From Semisulcospira habei (Eukaryota > Mollusca > Gastropoda > Semisulcospiridae): a DNA stretch of 64,000 nt. Position numbers and translations under genes: made by a program. The notes beneath the pieces were generated by a model, which saw only the letters and a list, made by a program, of their open reading frames with translations, had not been told where the DNA came from and searched no databases. The stretch spans positions 214,968,449-215,032,448 of the forward strand of contig BTPG01000003.1 of assembly GCA_036245525.1 (NCBI GenBank). The letters are read 5' to 3'. Positions 35,428-46,144 of this stretch are shown piece by piece (within the stretch, counting starts at the first letter, position 1; each line of letters begins with the position of its first letter).

Positions 35428-35684
35428 GAACTGTAACTTAATGTCAAAGTTCTAAAAGAACATCGCCCATCTCATGATATGCGAGTTTGTGAACTTGGCA
35501 GAATTCCGATAGTTCAAGGGTTGATGGTTCGCCTGCAGCGCAAATGGTACTCCCTGCAGGTACAGTTCAAACCTCCTCACTCCCCAGATGATGGCTAGGC
35601 ACACCTTCTCGGTGGTAGAGTAGTTTTGTTCGGCTGAAGTTTTGCTGGCGTAGCTCACTCGGTGGAGTTTCCTGCCAACCTCCT
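35428..35684 (-). pseudogene. Gypsy RNase H, downstream half
   Basis: The minus strand encodes 'RVSYASKTSAEQNYSTTEK', 'CLAIIWGVRRFELYLQG' and 'HQPLNY', the RNase H core of a Ty3/gypsy pol. An in-frame TAG lies at 35452. The upstream half lies beyond 40524; the solo LTR separates them, with a 5-base duplication at the junctions. Confidence 0.75.
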
Positions 35685-36347
35685 TGTAACGCACGCAGAC
35701 TTGCCCCCAGTCGTGCGCCCAGACTCTCGCACATCAGACGCATACACAGCCACTGACTCAGAAGGGCGCATTCACACGGGCTCCCTTTCTAACGTAACTT
35801 TTATACAAGATAAACAATAAAAGAAGAATGCTCACAAACTATCACAACTATATACACCACTCTTTTTCCACTACCACGTCTTAACACCACATCCACACAC
35901 ACACAATATCACTTCCAGGCTAGGTATTAGTTTCTCACTATCCAACCTGTTTGGTGTTCTCGCCTGGTTACGTTAGTCCTTTCACGTCTAAGTGTGCAAG
36001 TCTTTTCTCGTACGCTTTTCGAGTCGTTCTGTCTCTCAAACCCTGGACGTCCTCGTCACTCGTACTGTATCTTCGCTGTGACCCAAGTGTCTTGGCACCG
36101 GCCGCTCACTCCCCGAGCGAAGAGCTGGAGAGATGGCCTCGCATTAGGTCCTGGTGACTGACGTCTCGGCGTCCGTCGCTCTCTCTCACCGACAAGCACT
36201 CTGAACAGTAACAAAGTCCTAAATCGTAACACTTGCTAAACACACAACATATTGGATAATATGAGAAACATTACGTAACCTGGCTGATACAAATAACTCA
36301 CACGTTCATTCACACACACACGTGTTCCATAACCTGTCTACTTTCGT

Positions 36348-39048
36348 CTCTCTCTTGGCTTGACTTCACGAAGGAAGATTCTATAGGGCTTGCCCACGTC
36401 GTCTGCAGGCATTTTCGTGGCTGCGGAGGCCAATCCGGGACAGGCAGGTTCGACCGCAGTGGCTGCAGGGGAAGGTCTGGTCAGGATTCTGAGTTGCGAC
36501 AACTCTGTTTTTTCTTCTGAGCCGCTTGTCCTTAAGGTTAGCTCTGCGAGAGTCCTCAAAGGAGACGGCTGCCTTGTGAATGGTGGAGCGCCAGGTGTCA
36601 CGGTCCGCAGCAAGCGAAGACCACTGGCGGTGGTCGATTTGGCAGGCACTAAGTGACTTCTTCAGACCGTCTTTGTATCTCTTCTTTGGTGCCCCTCTGT
36701 CTCGGTGTCCAGTGGCAATCTCGCCGAACAGAGTGATCTTGGGTAAGCAATGATCCTCCATCCTGGAGACGTGCCCCGCCCAGCGAAGCTGTGTCCGCAG
36801 CAGCAAAGCCTCGATGCTCACAGTTTCCGCCTGTTCAAGGACCTCGACGTTGGTGACATAGTCACTCCAGTGAATGCTGAGGATGGTACGCAGGCAGCGC
36901 TGGTGGAAGCGTTCGAGGTGTCGTAGTTGGCTGCAGTAGAGGGCCCAGGACTCGGAACCGTACAGCAGGGTGGTGAGGACGACAGCTCTGTACACGCTAA
37001 TCTTAGTGCCTTTTTTCAGCTCTTGATTGTGCCACACCCGCTTGAATAGACGCCCGAAAGCACTGTTCGCTTTTGCCAGCCTGTTGTCCAGCTCCTTGTC
37101 CAGCTTGGCGTCTGACGTTATGATGCAGCCAAGGTAGGTAAACTGGTGTACAGACTTCAGTTTGGACTCGCCGATGGTGATGTGGGGAGGGCGATGCTCT
37201 TCCTTGGGTGCCGGCTGATGAAGGACCTCTGTCTTTTTCAGACTGACCTCAAGTCCAAAGAGCTGGGCGGCATCTGCGAAGCAGGAAGTAATGCGCTGCA
37301 AGGCTCTCTCTGTGTGTGCAACGAGGGCAGCGTCATCAGCAAAGAGCAGCTCACGAATCAGTTGGTCTAGGGTTTTCGTGTGGGCCTGCAGTCGTCTGAG
37401 GTTGAACAGGCTGCCATCGAGACGATACCTGATGTACACTGCGTTGTCTTCGTCGAGGTCTACTGTGGCCTGCTTCAACATCATGCTAAAGAAGATGGTG
37501 AAGAGGGTCGGTGCCAGTACGCAGCCTTGCTTCACGCCGTTGCGAATGGGGAATGGTTCTGATAGGTCACTGTTTAATCTGACCTGTCCTTGCTGGTCCT
37601 CGTGGAGCTGGACGATCATGTTGAGGAACTTTGGGGGACAGCCTAGTCGCTCCAGGATCTGCCACATTTGCCTGCTCACAGTGTCAAACGCTTTCGTTAG
37701 GTCGACAAACGTTACGTACAGCCCTTTGTTCTGCTCGCGGCACTTCTCCTGAAGCTGTCTCAGCACAAAAACCATGTCGGTGGTACTCATGTTGGCTCTG
37801 AAGCCACACTGGCCCTCTGGGAGGTGGTCTTCAGCGATGGCAGGTACCAGCCGATTCAGGAGCAAACTTGCGAGACTTTTCCCGGCAATGGACAGCAGGG
37901 TAATTCCACGATAATTTGAGCAATTTAATTAAATCTCTAATACTTTAATTAAATCTCTCCTTTGTTCTTGTACAGGGTGATGATGACTGCATCACGGAGG
38001 TCCTTTGGTAGTGTTCCTTTTTCCCAGCAGCAGAGAAAGAGGTCGTGGAGCTTGTTGTGCAGTGCTGGGCCTCCATGTTTCCAGATCTCTAGCGGGATTC
38101 CGTCAATGCCTGCTGCTTTGCCACTCTTGAGCTGGTGGATGGCTGTGAGGGTCTCTCTGGCGGTGGGCGGTTCGTCCAATTCAACCTTTAGTGGGAGGTG
38201 TGGGATTTGGAGGATGACTGTTTCTTGAACAGTGCGCTCAGCGCCGAAGAGGTCCTGAAAGTATTCCGACCAGTGGTTCAAGATGGAGGTATTATCTGTG
38301 AGGAGTGCCTGTCCATCAGCGCTTCGCAGGGGACTTTGTACCAGGTGCCTGGGGCCATACACTGCTTTCAGTGCTTCGTAGAAGCCTTGTAGTCACCGTT
38401 GTCAGCGCAGAGCTGGGTCCTCTATGCGAGTCTGGACCACCACTCGTTCTGGAGCTCTCTAAGCTTGAGCTGGAGACTGCTGCAGATGAGGCTGAAGGCA
38501 GACTTCTTCACAGGGCAGGAAGGCTGGGCTAGGTGGGCCGGGTGGGCGGCTCTTTTTTTTTTTTTTGCTAGAGGTTCCTGGATCTCTACGTCATTTTCGT
38601 CAAACCAGTCTTTGTTCCTCTTTCTAGCAAAGCCCAAGACTTCCACAGAGGATTTTACAATAGCAGTTTTCAGTTGTTCCCAGAGTGTTTCAGGGGAGGA
38701 GTCTGCTGGATCAACTGTGTCTTTGAGCATGCGCTGTAAATCGGCCTGAAGGGCATCTTTCTTGTCGTCACGCTGAAGTTTGGCAACATCCAGCTTTTTC
38801 TTGGGTTTCAGCTTGAGGCGGAGCCTGAGTTTGCAGCGAACAAGGCGGTGGTCAGTGTGGCACTCTGCGCTGGGCATCACTCTGGTGAGGAGGACGTCAC
38901 TGCGGTCCCTCTGACGCACTAGGACATAGTCGATAAGGTGCCAGTGCTTGGAGCGAGGATGCATCCAGGTGGTCTTTCGACTGTCTTGTTGCTGGAAAGT
39001 AGTGTTGGTGATGACAAGTTGCTGCTCTGCACAGAGCTCCAACAGAGC
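36348..39048 (-). mobile_element. RTE-like LINE, copy 2, 5' truncated, with target-site duplication
   Basis: It is flanked by the 11-base direct repeat TCTACTTTCGT (36337-36347 and 39049-39059). The coding region starts inside the endonuclease ('LVITNTTF', 'LIDYVLV', 'CHTDHRLV'). It continues through reverse transcriptase with 'LFADDAAL' to the C2HC zinc-finger-like tail. From 37865 to 36381 there is one open frame of 494 codons. A disruption at about 37920-37960 contains a duplicated 'tttaattaaatctc' segment, and another break lies near 38390. It is closely related to the copy at 15.2-18.4 kb. Confidence 0.88.
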
Positions 39049-39396
39049 TCTACTTTCGTAACACCCCCATAACTGTCACTACCTTGGAACAGACTATAAC
39101 CTAACACTCTCGCTATACATTACTCTATACACTGGAAAAGACTATGCTTAACGAACCACGTACTACCTTCATAGTGGCTTAAACATACACACCTCACATT
39201 TCTTCAGTTATCTATCTCGGTAAATAACTGTATACGAAAACACCGGTTACCTCACTGAATTTCAAACCAACATAGCTGAACCAAACCAGTCAACAATACA
39301 CAACCACATTAACTCCTATTAATGCATACCATCCTTAACGCAGTAAACAATAATACATAAAGAAACATACTTTAATTCTAGGTTTCAGAGTCTTGG

Positions 39397-40283
39397 AATA
39401 ATAATAATAATATTGATTACGGTATTTCTAATGCGCTTATCTTATAATAATTATAACTCTAAGCGCACACTCACAACTTGCGCACGCATGCGCACGCTTT
39501 AGACAACGACTCACGTACCAAGAATAGTGAAATACATTACGACAGTCAGCTTAGGGTGGGAAGTGTGGAGGTATAGTGCTAGAACTGTTGAAAGAGGTGA
39601 GTTTTGAGGGCGGACTGGAAGGAGGAGAGAGAGTGTTTCCGACGAAGAGAGAGTGGGAGAGTGTTCCAGGTGGCTGGACCGTATACTGCGAAGGAGCGGG
39701 GGCCGAAAGTGCTCAGGTTGGTGCGGGGGATGTGGAGGCGGAGAGGGTCGGAGGCGGAGCGGAGGGAGCGGGAAGGAGTGTAGAGGTGAATGAAATTTGA
39801 GAGATAGGCGAGAGCGCAGTTGTTCAGGGATTTGTAGCAGAGAGACAGAATCTTGTATTGGATGCGTTGTGGGATGGGAAGCCAGTGAAGGAGTTTGAGC
39901 AGGGGAGTGATGTGATTGGATTTTTTCTTTCTGAGGACGAGGCGGGCAGCATTGTTCTGAACGCGCTGGAGAGTGAAAGTGGTGGAGTGAGGGAGGCCGG
40001 ATAGGAGATAGTTGCAGTAGTAGATGCGGGATAGGATGAGAGAGACAGCAAGTTTGGTGGCAGCTTCGGTAGTGAGGTATTTTCTGATCTGACTGGTGCG
40101 GCGGAGGTGGAAGTAGCATGCCTGGGCCGTGGCGGAGACGAAGCTGGTCATGGAAAGAGAGGAATCGAGGATAACGCCGAGGTTTGTGGCCGAGTCAGAG
40201 AGGGAGATGGGGGTGCTGTCGAGTTGAAGGTGGAGGGAGGGAGGGAGCTGGGAAAGATTCTGGCGAGTGCTTACCAGCATGGC
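39397..40283 (-). mobile_element. CR1 LINE, second copy, 5' truncated in the RT
   Basis: It starts within RT ('AMLVSTRQNLSQLPPSL' at 40283) and ends with the (ATT)n tail at 39397. The frame is open for about 240 codons to the stop at 39579, with 'HWLPIPQRIQYK' and 'ATWNTLPLSLRR'. It matches the copy at 23.5 kb closely and lacks that copy's 5-base frameshift. It is inserted in the solo LTR, close to the 'caagactctga' site that carries a different insertion in LTR copy 2. Confidence 0.88.
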
Positions 40284-40529
40284 TAGGTATCTCACACACA
40301 TCCGTACCCTCTGACAATAAAGCCCGTATTAAGGTTTCTACTGCTCTGCCAGACTGAGCTTTCCCTACAACTCACTAAAACTCACTAAAACTCCCCGTGT
40401 TTTTAAGATTCCACGTGGATCTCGGCCTCACGGACTATCGGCACAAAACAAACCGTTGACAACTACTGTACCGTATTTTACCCTACTGTGTAAACACTAT
40501 GCATGAGCATAGAGTTTCATCACACTCCT

Positions 40530-41577
40530 GCATTAGAATGGCACCCATTCCGTCGTTGGAGGCGTCGGTCCTCAGGACGAAGTTTATCGATGTGTCGGAG
40601 AGATGTAGAACTGGCTTCTTGGTCAGGATGTTACGAACTGCCTTGAATGCTCGATCTTGGGTCTCTTCCCATTTCACCTTGTTGGGTTGTACTTTATTCA
40701 GCAAGTCAGTCAAGGATGCTGTGACTGCTGGGAAGTTCGGGATGTACTCTGGGTAGAAGTTCGCCATGCGTATGAATGAAATAACCTGCATCTTGGCAGT
40801 AGATCGTGGGGCATCACTGATCTTTCTCATGTTGTCTTCATGTAGCCCTTTCAAGCCCTCGCTTAACCGGTGCCCGATGAAGTCTACGTTGTTGGCCCCA
40901 AGAATGCACTTGCTCGGTCGGATGGTGAAATTGGCATCTGACAAACGCTGGAACAGCTCTCGGAGGGCCTTGAGGTGATCTCCCCATGTCTTGGTATGAT
41001 CGAGATGTCCTCCCGGTAAACGACAACATTCTGTATATCTTCTAGGATCTTTTTCAGTCCTCTCTTCAAAGTGGCACCACTGTTCATCTTTCCAAAAAGC
41101 ATCTTCAGAAACTAACAATGACCGGGTGTGACGAACGCTGTCTTGCAGATATCTTTCTCTGCAACTTGATTTGCCAGTACCCTTTGCTTAGGTCACTTTT
41201 CTAGAAGAACCGGTCTCCACTGACATATGGAACAGTTCTTCCGCTGTGGGCATTGGCTCTGTGACAAAGACTGTCAGTTTATTGAGTTTACGGTAGTCCA
41301 CACACCCGGTTGGATCCATCTGGTTTCCTCACGATGACTACTGGGGAAGCATATTGCGACATGGACTCACTGATGACTCCCAGGTCAAACATCTCATTGA
41401 TGTCTTTCTTCAGTTCTTCCCTCGTGTTGTAAGGTAGACGATATGGCTTACTGCAAACTGGCTCGTTTGACGTCAGATTCACTTCATGTTGGATGGTGTC
41501 TGTTTTCCCCGGGTCAGGTGTAAACCTATGCTTGAACTCCTTAGTTAGGACTCTCATCTCTTCTTGTTGTGCCTGGG
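40530..41577 (-). pseudogene. Gypsy reverse transcriptase and start of RNase H, degraded
   Basis: Minus strand. From about 41577: 'FKHRFTPDPGKTD', 'KPYRLPYNTREELKKDI', 'YASPVVIVRKPDGSNRVC', the usual beginning of gypsy RT. After frame changes between 41290 and 41120 come the catalytic region, where the expected YxDD reads Y-R-E-D near 41010, then 'FIGHRLSEGLKG', 'WEETQDRAFKAV' and the RNase H start 'LRTDASNDGMGAILMQE' at the LTR junction. The changed catalytic Asp and the frame breaks mean it is inactive. Confidence 0.75.
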
Positions 41578-41633
41578 CCACCGTGAGATGGCCTTAGTTG
41601 TCTGCTCTGCGTTAAACCCAAACAACTAACCAA
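41578..41633. mobile_element. Short SINE-like scrap with 14-base direct repeats
   Basis: A 56-base insertion in the gypsy element is flanked by TTGTTGTGCCTGGG on both sides (about 41564-41577 and 41634-41647). Its 'ctgctctgcgttaaaccca' resembles 'ctgctcggcgttaaacccc' near 19760, so it belongs to a dispersed family. Confidence 0.6.
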
Positions 41634-41799
41634 TTGTTGTGCCTGGGTCAAGATTTCACCGAACTGGATGTCTTCTACACCCTCATGGAGTTCATTTAGG
41701 TCGAACAGGTTCTCGTCGTCTATTCTGTCGTCAGCAGCCAGACCTACCGATGCCGCTTGTTGTGTTTTACCTGACAACTTCTCTCGATGTACGTTTTCA

Positions 41800-42966
41800 G
41801 CAGAGTTGAGTGGTAAGTCGTCATCTAGCTGTTCACTTTGACTCTGTAGTTGATGATGCCAACCACTGTATTAACCACGCACGGTCCCTTTCACTGCATT
41901 AGGAGCGTGTTGTTGCCGATGGGGAGAAGACCCAACACCTGGTCACCTGCCTGGAACCGTTGAGGGTTGGCTTTACTATCACAGTAATGCTTCTCCTTGC
42001 TCTGTCCTTTCTCCAATTCTTCTCGAGCCGTCCTGTGGGCATCCTCCAGCTTCTCTCTCAGACATAATGGTAGCTGATCTTCATCTCAGGCGCGTCGGGA
42101 TGTGCATGGATCCCTTTACAGTCCTGCCGTACACTAATTTAAAGGAGAGAACCCTGTTGAGTCCCGGGGAATTTTTTGGTATACGAAGAGCAAGGCATTT
42201 ATGTATCTATGCCACAACCTTTGCTGCTCAGCACACAGTTTCTTCAGCATAGCCTTCAATGACCCTTTAATCATTTCAACCAACCCGTTACACATGGGAT
42301 GGTAAGGGGTCGTAGTGAGGTGTCGAATGCTCAACTGCCGATTGACTTCCTCCAAGCAGTCGGAGACGAACTGGGTCTCTATATCACTCAAGATCTCATC
42401 AGGAATCCCCAGACGGATGAACATGCCCACGAGCGCCCATTCTGCTGTTGGACTGTAGATCTTCTTTACTCGTATGTCCTCAGGGTACCGTGTAGCGTAA
42501 TCCACCAGTGTCAGAATGTAGCGATGGCCATCTTCACTTGGAGGAGATATTGGCCCCACCAGGTCTACAGCTACCCGCTTGAAAGGAATATTGATGTGTG
42601 GCATCTTCTCGAGAGGAACGTTGGGCACCTTTCCCTGTGAGATTGTCTTCTGTCATATGTCGCACGATCTGCAGAAACAGATGACGTCGCCCCCATATCA
42701 GGCCAGTAGAAGACTGCTCGGATCCTGTCTAGGGTCTTTCTGGTACCAAGGTGTCCTCTTAAGATGGAATCGTGGGCCAGTTTCATCACCTGCATCTTCA
42801 GAGGTTTAGGAATCACCACTTCACGGACAGGCAATTCTCCATGGCTGGTGTATATCCGGTGCAGGATGTCCTTTCTGGTCTCGAAGGTTATCTCCTTCCC
42901 TCTTCGTGTCACATCAGTGAAATTGACACCAGCGATATGCAGGTATATTTTAGTCACTGATTCCAT
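41800..42966 (-). pseudogene. Gypsy integrase, located upstream of RT
   Basis: From 42966: an HHCC-type region ('MKLAHDSILRGHLGTRKTLDRI', 'FYWPDM'). Then comes the catalytic core in the frame from 42628, with D22 ('VDLVGP'), D82 ('LSDIETQF') and E118 ('GLVEMIKG'). The 35 residues between the last two give a D-35-E arrangement. The tail near 42000-41850 has 'FQAGDQVLGLLPIGNN' and 'KGPCVV', typical of gypsy integrase carboxyl ends. The frame changes near 42640. Integrase precedes RT along the coding strand, the reverse of the normal gypsy order. Confidence 0.75.
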
Positions 42967-43122
42967 TGTTAGATACTTTCATTGACGGTGGCCAGACCGG
43001 GCAGTCAGAACTGTCCGAGTTTCCCCACATACACACAGTCGTCCGGTCCTGGGATTATTTCCTGCGCATTCTGACAAGGCACCGGCCATCTGCCAATGCG
43101 CACAAGGCCACCCTGAGTGACA

Positions 43123-43286
43123 TTTTTCTTGATTTAGTGCCGAGAACCGGCAGATGTGATTAAGAGACCCGAATCAAAACGTCCGAGTCGTCAGACGAGG
43201 ACATTTCGATTCAGGTCAATTAATCACACCTGTCGGTTGTGATTACGGCACATCTGTCGGCACTATATCAATGAAAATGATGCTCA
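43123..43286. repeat. Foldback (MITE-like) element
   Basis: 'cattttt(c)ttgatttagtgccga' on the left pairs imperfectly with the sequence ending 'tcggcactatatcaatgaaa' on the right. The centre is near 43192. The right arm is about 14 bases longer, through an internal duplication of 'cacatctgtcgg'-like text. Confidence 0.65.
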
Positions 43287-43289
43287 ATA

Positions 43290-43806
43290 TAATTTATGTA
43301 CGCAGTTAAAAACAAAACTGTACCTCGTGTCATGAATGTGCGGCTGATTGCGGTGTTCAGACAGAAGACACGAATGGCAGACGACTGCATATCACTGTCG
43401 ACTCAGCGCGTATATTTCGTCTGACTATAAAGACATCATGCTTTATATAACCGTGCGTGTTTCTGAGTAAATTCTAATTGTAACTAGATGACATCTCGGC
43501 AATTTCACTAGTCAGTGCAGCGACAGGCGCGTTTGCTGGCGTATGTTCTCTGTTTGTGTGTGTGCATAGGATATACAATTCGAGCGTCCGTACACACTAA
43601 GACGTATTTCATTACTACTACACACAAACAGCTTACTGTTGCAGAATGAAAATATTTCGATTTTCCGTTTTAAAAAGTATAAATCATCAAGATTGAGTCT
43701 TCTTGAGGGCCCAATGTATTTTGGGAAAGAAAATAAGCGAATTCGTGAATACTAATTTGCTTGTTATACAATATAGTAATACACTTGTCAAAGAAGGAAG
43801 AGCTTT
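43290..43806. other. No gene seen
   Basis: No supported coding region or repeat. Confidence 0.5.
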
Positions 43807-44880
43807 ATGCAGTGGGTACCTAATGTAATATACACGGATGGTTTAGTCACCGTTAGTTGGTCAGACTGGGGCTTCACAGTCAAACGAAACGGCAGAACCA
43901 TATACGAAGACAGTGCAGCCTACAAAGCCAAGGCCTCAAGCCTAGCAATGGAGGTTGGGGCGCTGACTTACACTCTGAAATGGATTGCTGCGCAGATTGA
44001 CAGCTAAATCAGTCACATGATCATTCTTGAAGACTCAAAACGCCAGCCGGAAAAGGAAAATGGACGCTGGAATTGGAAGCCCAGACTGGCACCGCAACGC
44101 CGAAGACCTTTGTGGGTCTGCTACCTAAGACGAGCTGGAATCCAGGGCAATGATCGAGCAAACACCCTCGCTGGAAAGGCAAAGGTCACACAAGAGCTAA
44201 GGATGGGCAGATCAGAAGTGGTGAGAAACCTGAACAGAGCCAAGGGCACCCCACAGTCAATCGCCTCTTGAGCAGAGATGTAAGAAGGCAGCAGGTGTTG
44301 GACAGACTTGAAAGAACATGAGAGATCCATAGTCAACTGAGAGATCCATAGTTAACTGACTGATCCATAGTCAACTGAGAGATCCATAGTCAACTGAGAG
44401 ATTCATAGTCAACTGAGAGATCCATAATCAACTGAGAGATCCATAGTCAACTGAGAGATTCATAGTCAACTGAGAGATCCATAGTCAACTGAGAGATCCA
44501 TAGTCAACTGAGAGATCCATAGTCAACTGAGAGATCCACAGTCAAGCAAGAGATCCATAGTCAACTGAGAGATCCATAGTCAACTGAGAGATCTATAGTG
44601 AACTGAGATCAACTGAGAGATCCATTGTCAACTGAGAGATCCATTGTCAACTGAGAGATCCATAGTCAACTGAGAGATCTATAGTCAGCTGAGAGATCCA
44701 TAGTCAACTGAGAGATCCATAGTCAACTGAGAGATCCATAGTCAACCAGGTCAACAGTGGTACAATATCGAATGACACTCTGGGAAGACTTCTGATGGGT
44801 GGGGGTGGAGCGCGTATGGTGTTTTCCGAGTGCAGAGATCCCATCCCATTAAGTAATGGTCCTCGGGCTGACGACGGCCG
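43807..44880 (+). mobile_element. LINE RNase H fragment, interrupted by a 19-bp tandem array
   Basis: The segment 43828-44270 encodes a retroelement RNase H domain: 'VIYTDG', 'SDWGFTVKRNGRTIYEDS' and 'LAMEVGALTYTLKW', with the active-site-like Asp and Glu. A later block reads 'AGIQGNDRANTLAGKA' (the final Asp). A stop and frame change lie at 44005-44020. The reading goes on as 'RRQQVLDRLER' to 44322 and resumes after the tandem array at about 44750 as 'SNDTLGRLL' and 'CRDPIPLSNGPRADDGRS'. Tailing RNase H domains occur in I-, Ingi- and related LINE clades. The rest of the LINE is absent. Confidence 0.65.
44323..44745. repeat. 19-bp minisatellite
   Basis: The unit is 'agagatccatagtcaactg', about 22 copies, mostly exact with a few point changes and one partial unit near 44605. 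It sits inside the LINE fragment. Confidence 0.97.
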
Positions 44881-44920
44881 CAGTGGGCCCATGTACGGCT
44901 GTGTGTGTGTCTATGCACGG

Positions 44921-44961
<41 letters not shown>

Positions 44962-46105
44962 TATGCACAACTGTGTGTGTGTCTATGCACGGCTGTGTGT
45001 GTGTCTATGCACGGCTGTGTGTGTGTCTATGCACGGCTGTGTGCGTGTCTATGCACGGCTGTGTGCGTGTCTATGCACGGCTGTGTGTGAGTCTATGCAC
45101 GGCTGTGTACGTGTCTATGCACGGCTGTGTGTGTGTCTATGCACGGCTGTGTGCGTGTCTATGCACGGCTGTGTGTGTGCCTATGCACGGCTGTGTGTGT
45201 GTCTATGCACGGCTGTGTGTGTGTCTATGCACGGCTGTGTGTGTGTCTATGCACGGCTGTGTGTGTGTCTATGCACGGCTGTGTGTGTCTATGACGGCTG
45301 TGTGTGCAGAGATCCCATCCCAGTAAGTAATGGTCCTCGGTCTGACGACGGCCGCAGTGAGCCCGTGTACGGCTGTGTGTGTGTCTATGCACGGCTGTGT
45401 GTGTGTGTGTCTATGCACAGCTGTGTGTGTGTCTATGCACGGCTGTGTGTGTGTCTATGCACGGCTGTGTGCGTGTCTATGCACGGCACTGTGCGTGTCT
45501 ATGCACGGCTGTGTGTGTGTGTCTATGCACGGCTGTGTGTGTGTGTGTCTATGCACGGCTGTGTGCGTGTCTATGCACGGCTGTGTGCGTGTATATGCAC
45601 GGCTGTGTGTGTGTCTATGCACGGCTGTGTGTGTCTCTATGCACGTCTGTGTGTGTGTCTATCCACGGCTGTGTACGTGTCTATGCACGCTGTGTGTGTG
45701 TCTATGCACGGCTGTGTGTGTGTCTATGCACGACTGTGTGTGTGTGTCTATGCACGGCTGTGTGTGTGTCTATGACGGCTGTGTGTGTGTCTATGCACGG
45801 CTGTGTGTGTGTCTATGCACGGCTGTGTGTGTGTCTATGCACGACTGTGTGTGTGTCTATGCACGACTGTGTGTGTGTCTATGCACGGCTGTGTGTGTGT
45901 CTATGACGGCTGTGTGTGAGTCTATGCACGACTGTGTGTGCGTGTCTATGACGGCTGTGTGTGTGTCTATGACGGCTGTGTGTGAGTCTATGCACGGCTG
46001 TGTGTGTGTCTATGACGGCTGTGTGTGTGTCTATGACGACTGTGTGTGTGTCTATGACGACTGTGTGTGTGTCTATGCACGGCTGTGTGTGTGTCTATGA
46101 CGGCT
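44880..46105. repeat. 22-bp minisatellite (ctatgcacggctg + TG run)
   Basis: About 55 units of 'ctatgcacggctg' plus (TG)4-5, with variants ('ctatgacggctg', 'gcgtg'). A 70-base non-repeat segment (44835-44903: 'cagagatcccatccca...') recurs at 45306-45376, so the array contains a larger duplication. Long Cys/Val/Met open frames here are repeat artefacts. Confidence 0.97.
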
Positions 46106-46144
46106 GTTCACGGGCCCGCTGAAGCCGTCTTATGCCCGAAGGCG

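Larger units (their letters stand above)
35685..40524 (-). mobile_element. Solo LTR (family A), copy 1, carrying CR1 and RTE insertions
   Basis: On the minus strand it starts TGTGATGAAACTC (40524) and ends GCGTTACA (35685). It is flanked by the 5-base duplication CTCCT (35680-35684 and 40525-40529, plus strand). The same sequence, also flanked by a 5-base duplication, is found at 54062-55922. Without the two LINEs it is about 1.2 kb. A TATA-type box 'tgtataaaagtt' lies near 35806-35819. No internal coding region is present, so it is a recombined solo LTR. Confidence 0.8.
34080..42990 (-). mobile_element. Ty3/gypsy retrotransposon with integrase upstream of RT (Gmr1-like), nested insertions
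   Basis: Read on the minus strand, the order is integrase zinc finger and core (42966-42134), integrase tail (about 42000-41800), reverse transcriptase (41580-40800), RNase H (40700-35115, interrupted), polypurine tract (34927-34935) and 3' LTR (34926-34080). This is the domain order of Ty1/copia with gypsy-type sequence, as known for the Gmr1 group. The 5' LTR, gag and protease are missing, so the copy is truncated at about 42990. Insertions inside it are a SINE-like scrap, a solo LTR (itself carrying CR1 and RTE LINEs), another CR1 tail and a foldback element. The pol frame has several stops and shifts. It lies antisense to the C-type lectin/EGF gene, probably in an intron. Confidence 0.75.

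Noticed and set aside
44323..44745. Possible CRISPR array
   Set aside because: The 19-base units are contiguous with no spacers, and the context is eukaryotic.
44795..46100. Long Cys/Val/Met-rich open frames of up to 326 codons
   Set aside because: They are translations of the 22-base minisatellite, open in several frames at once.
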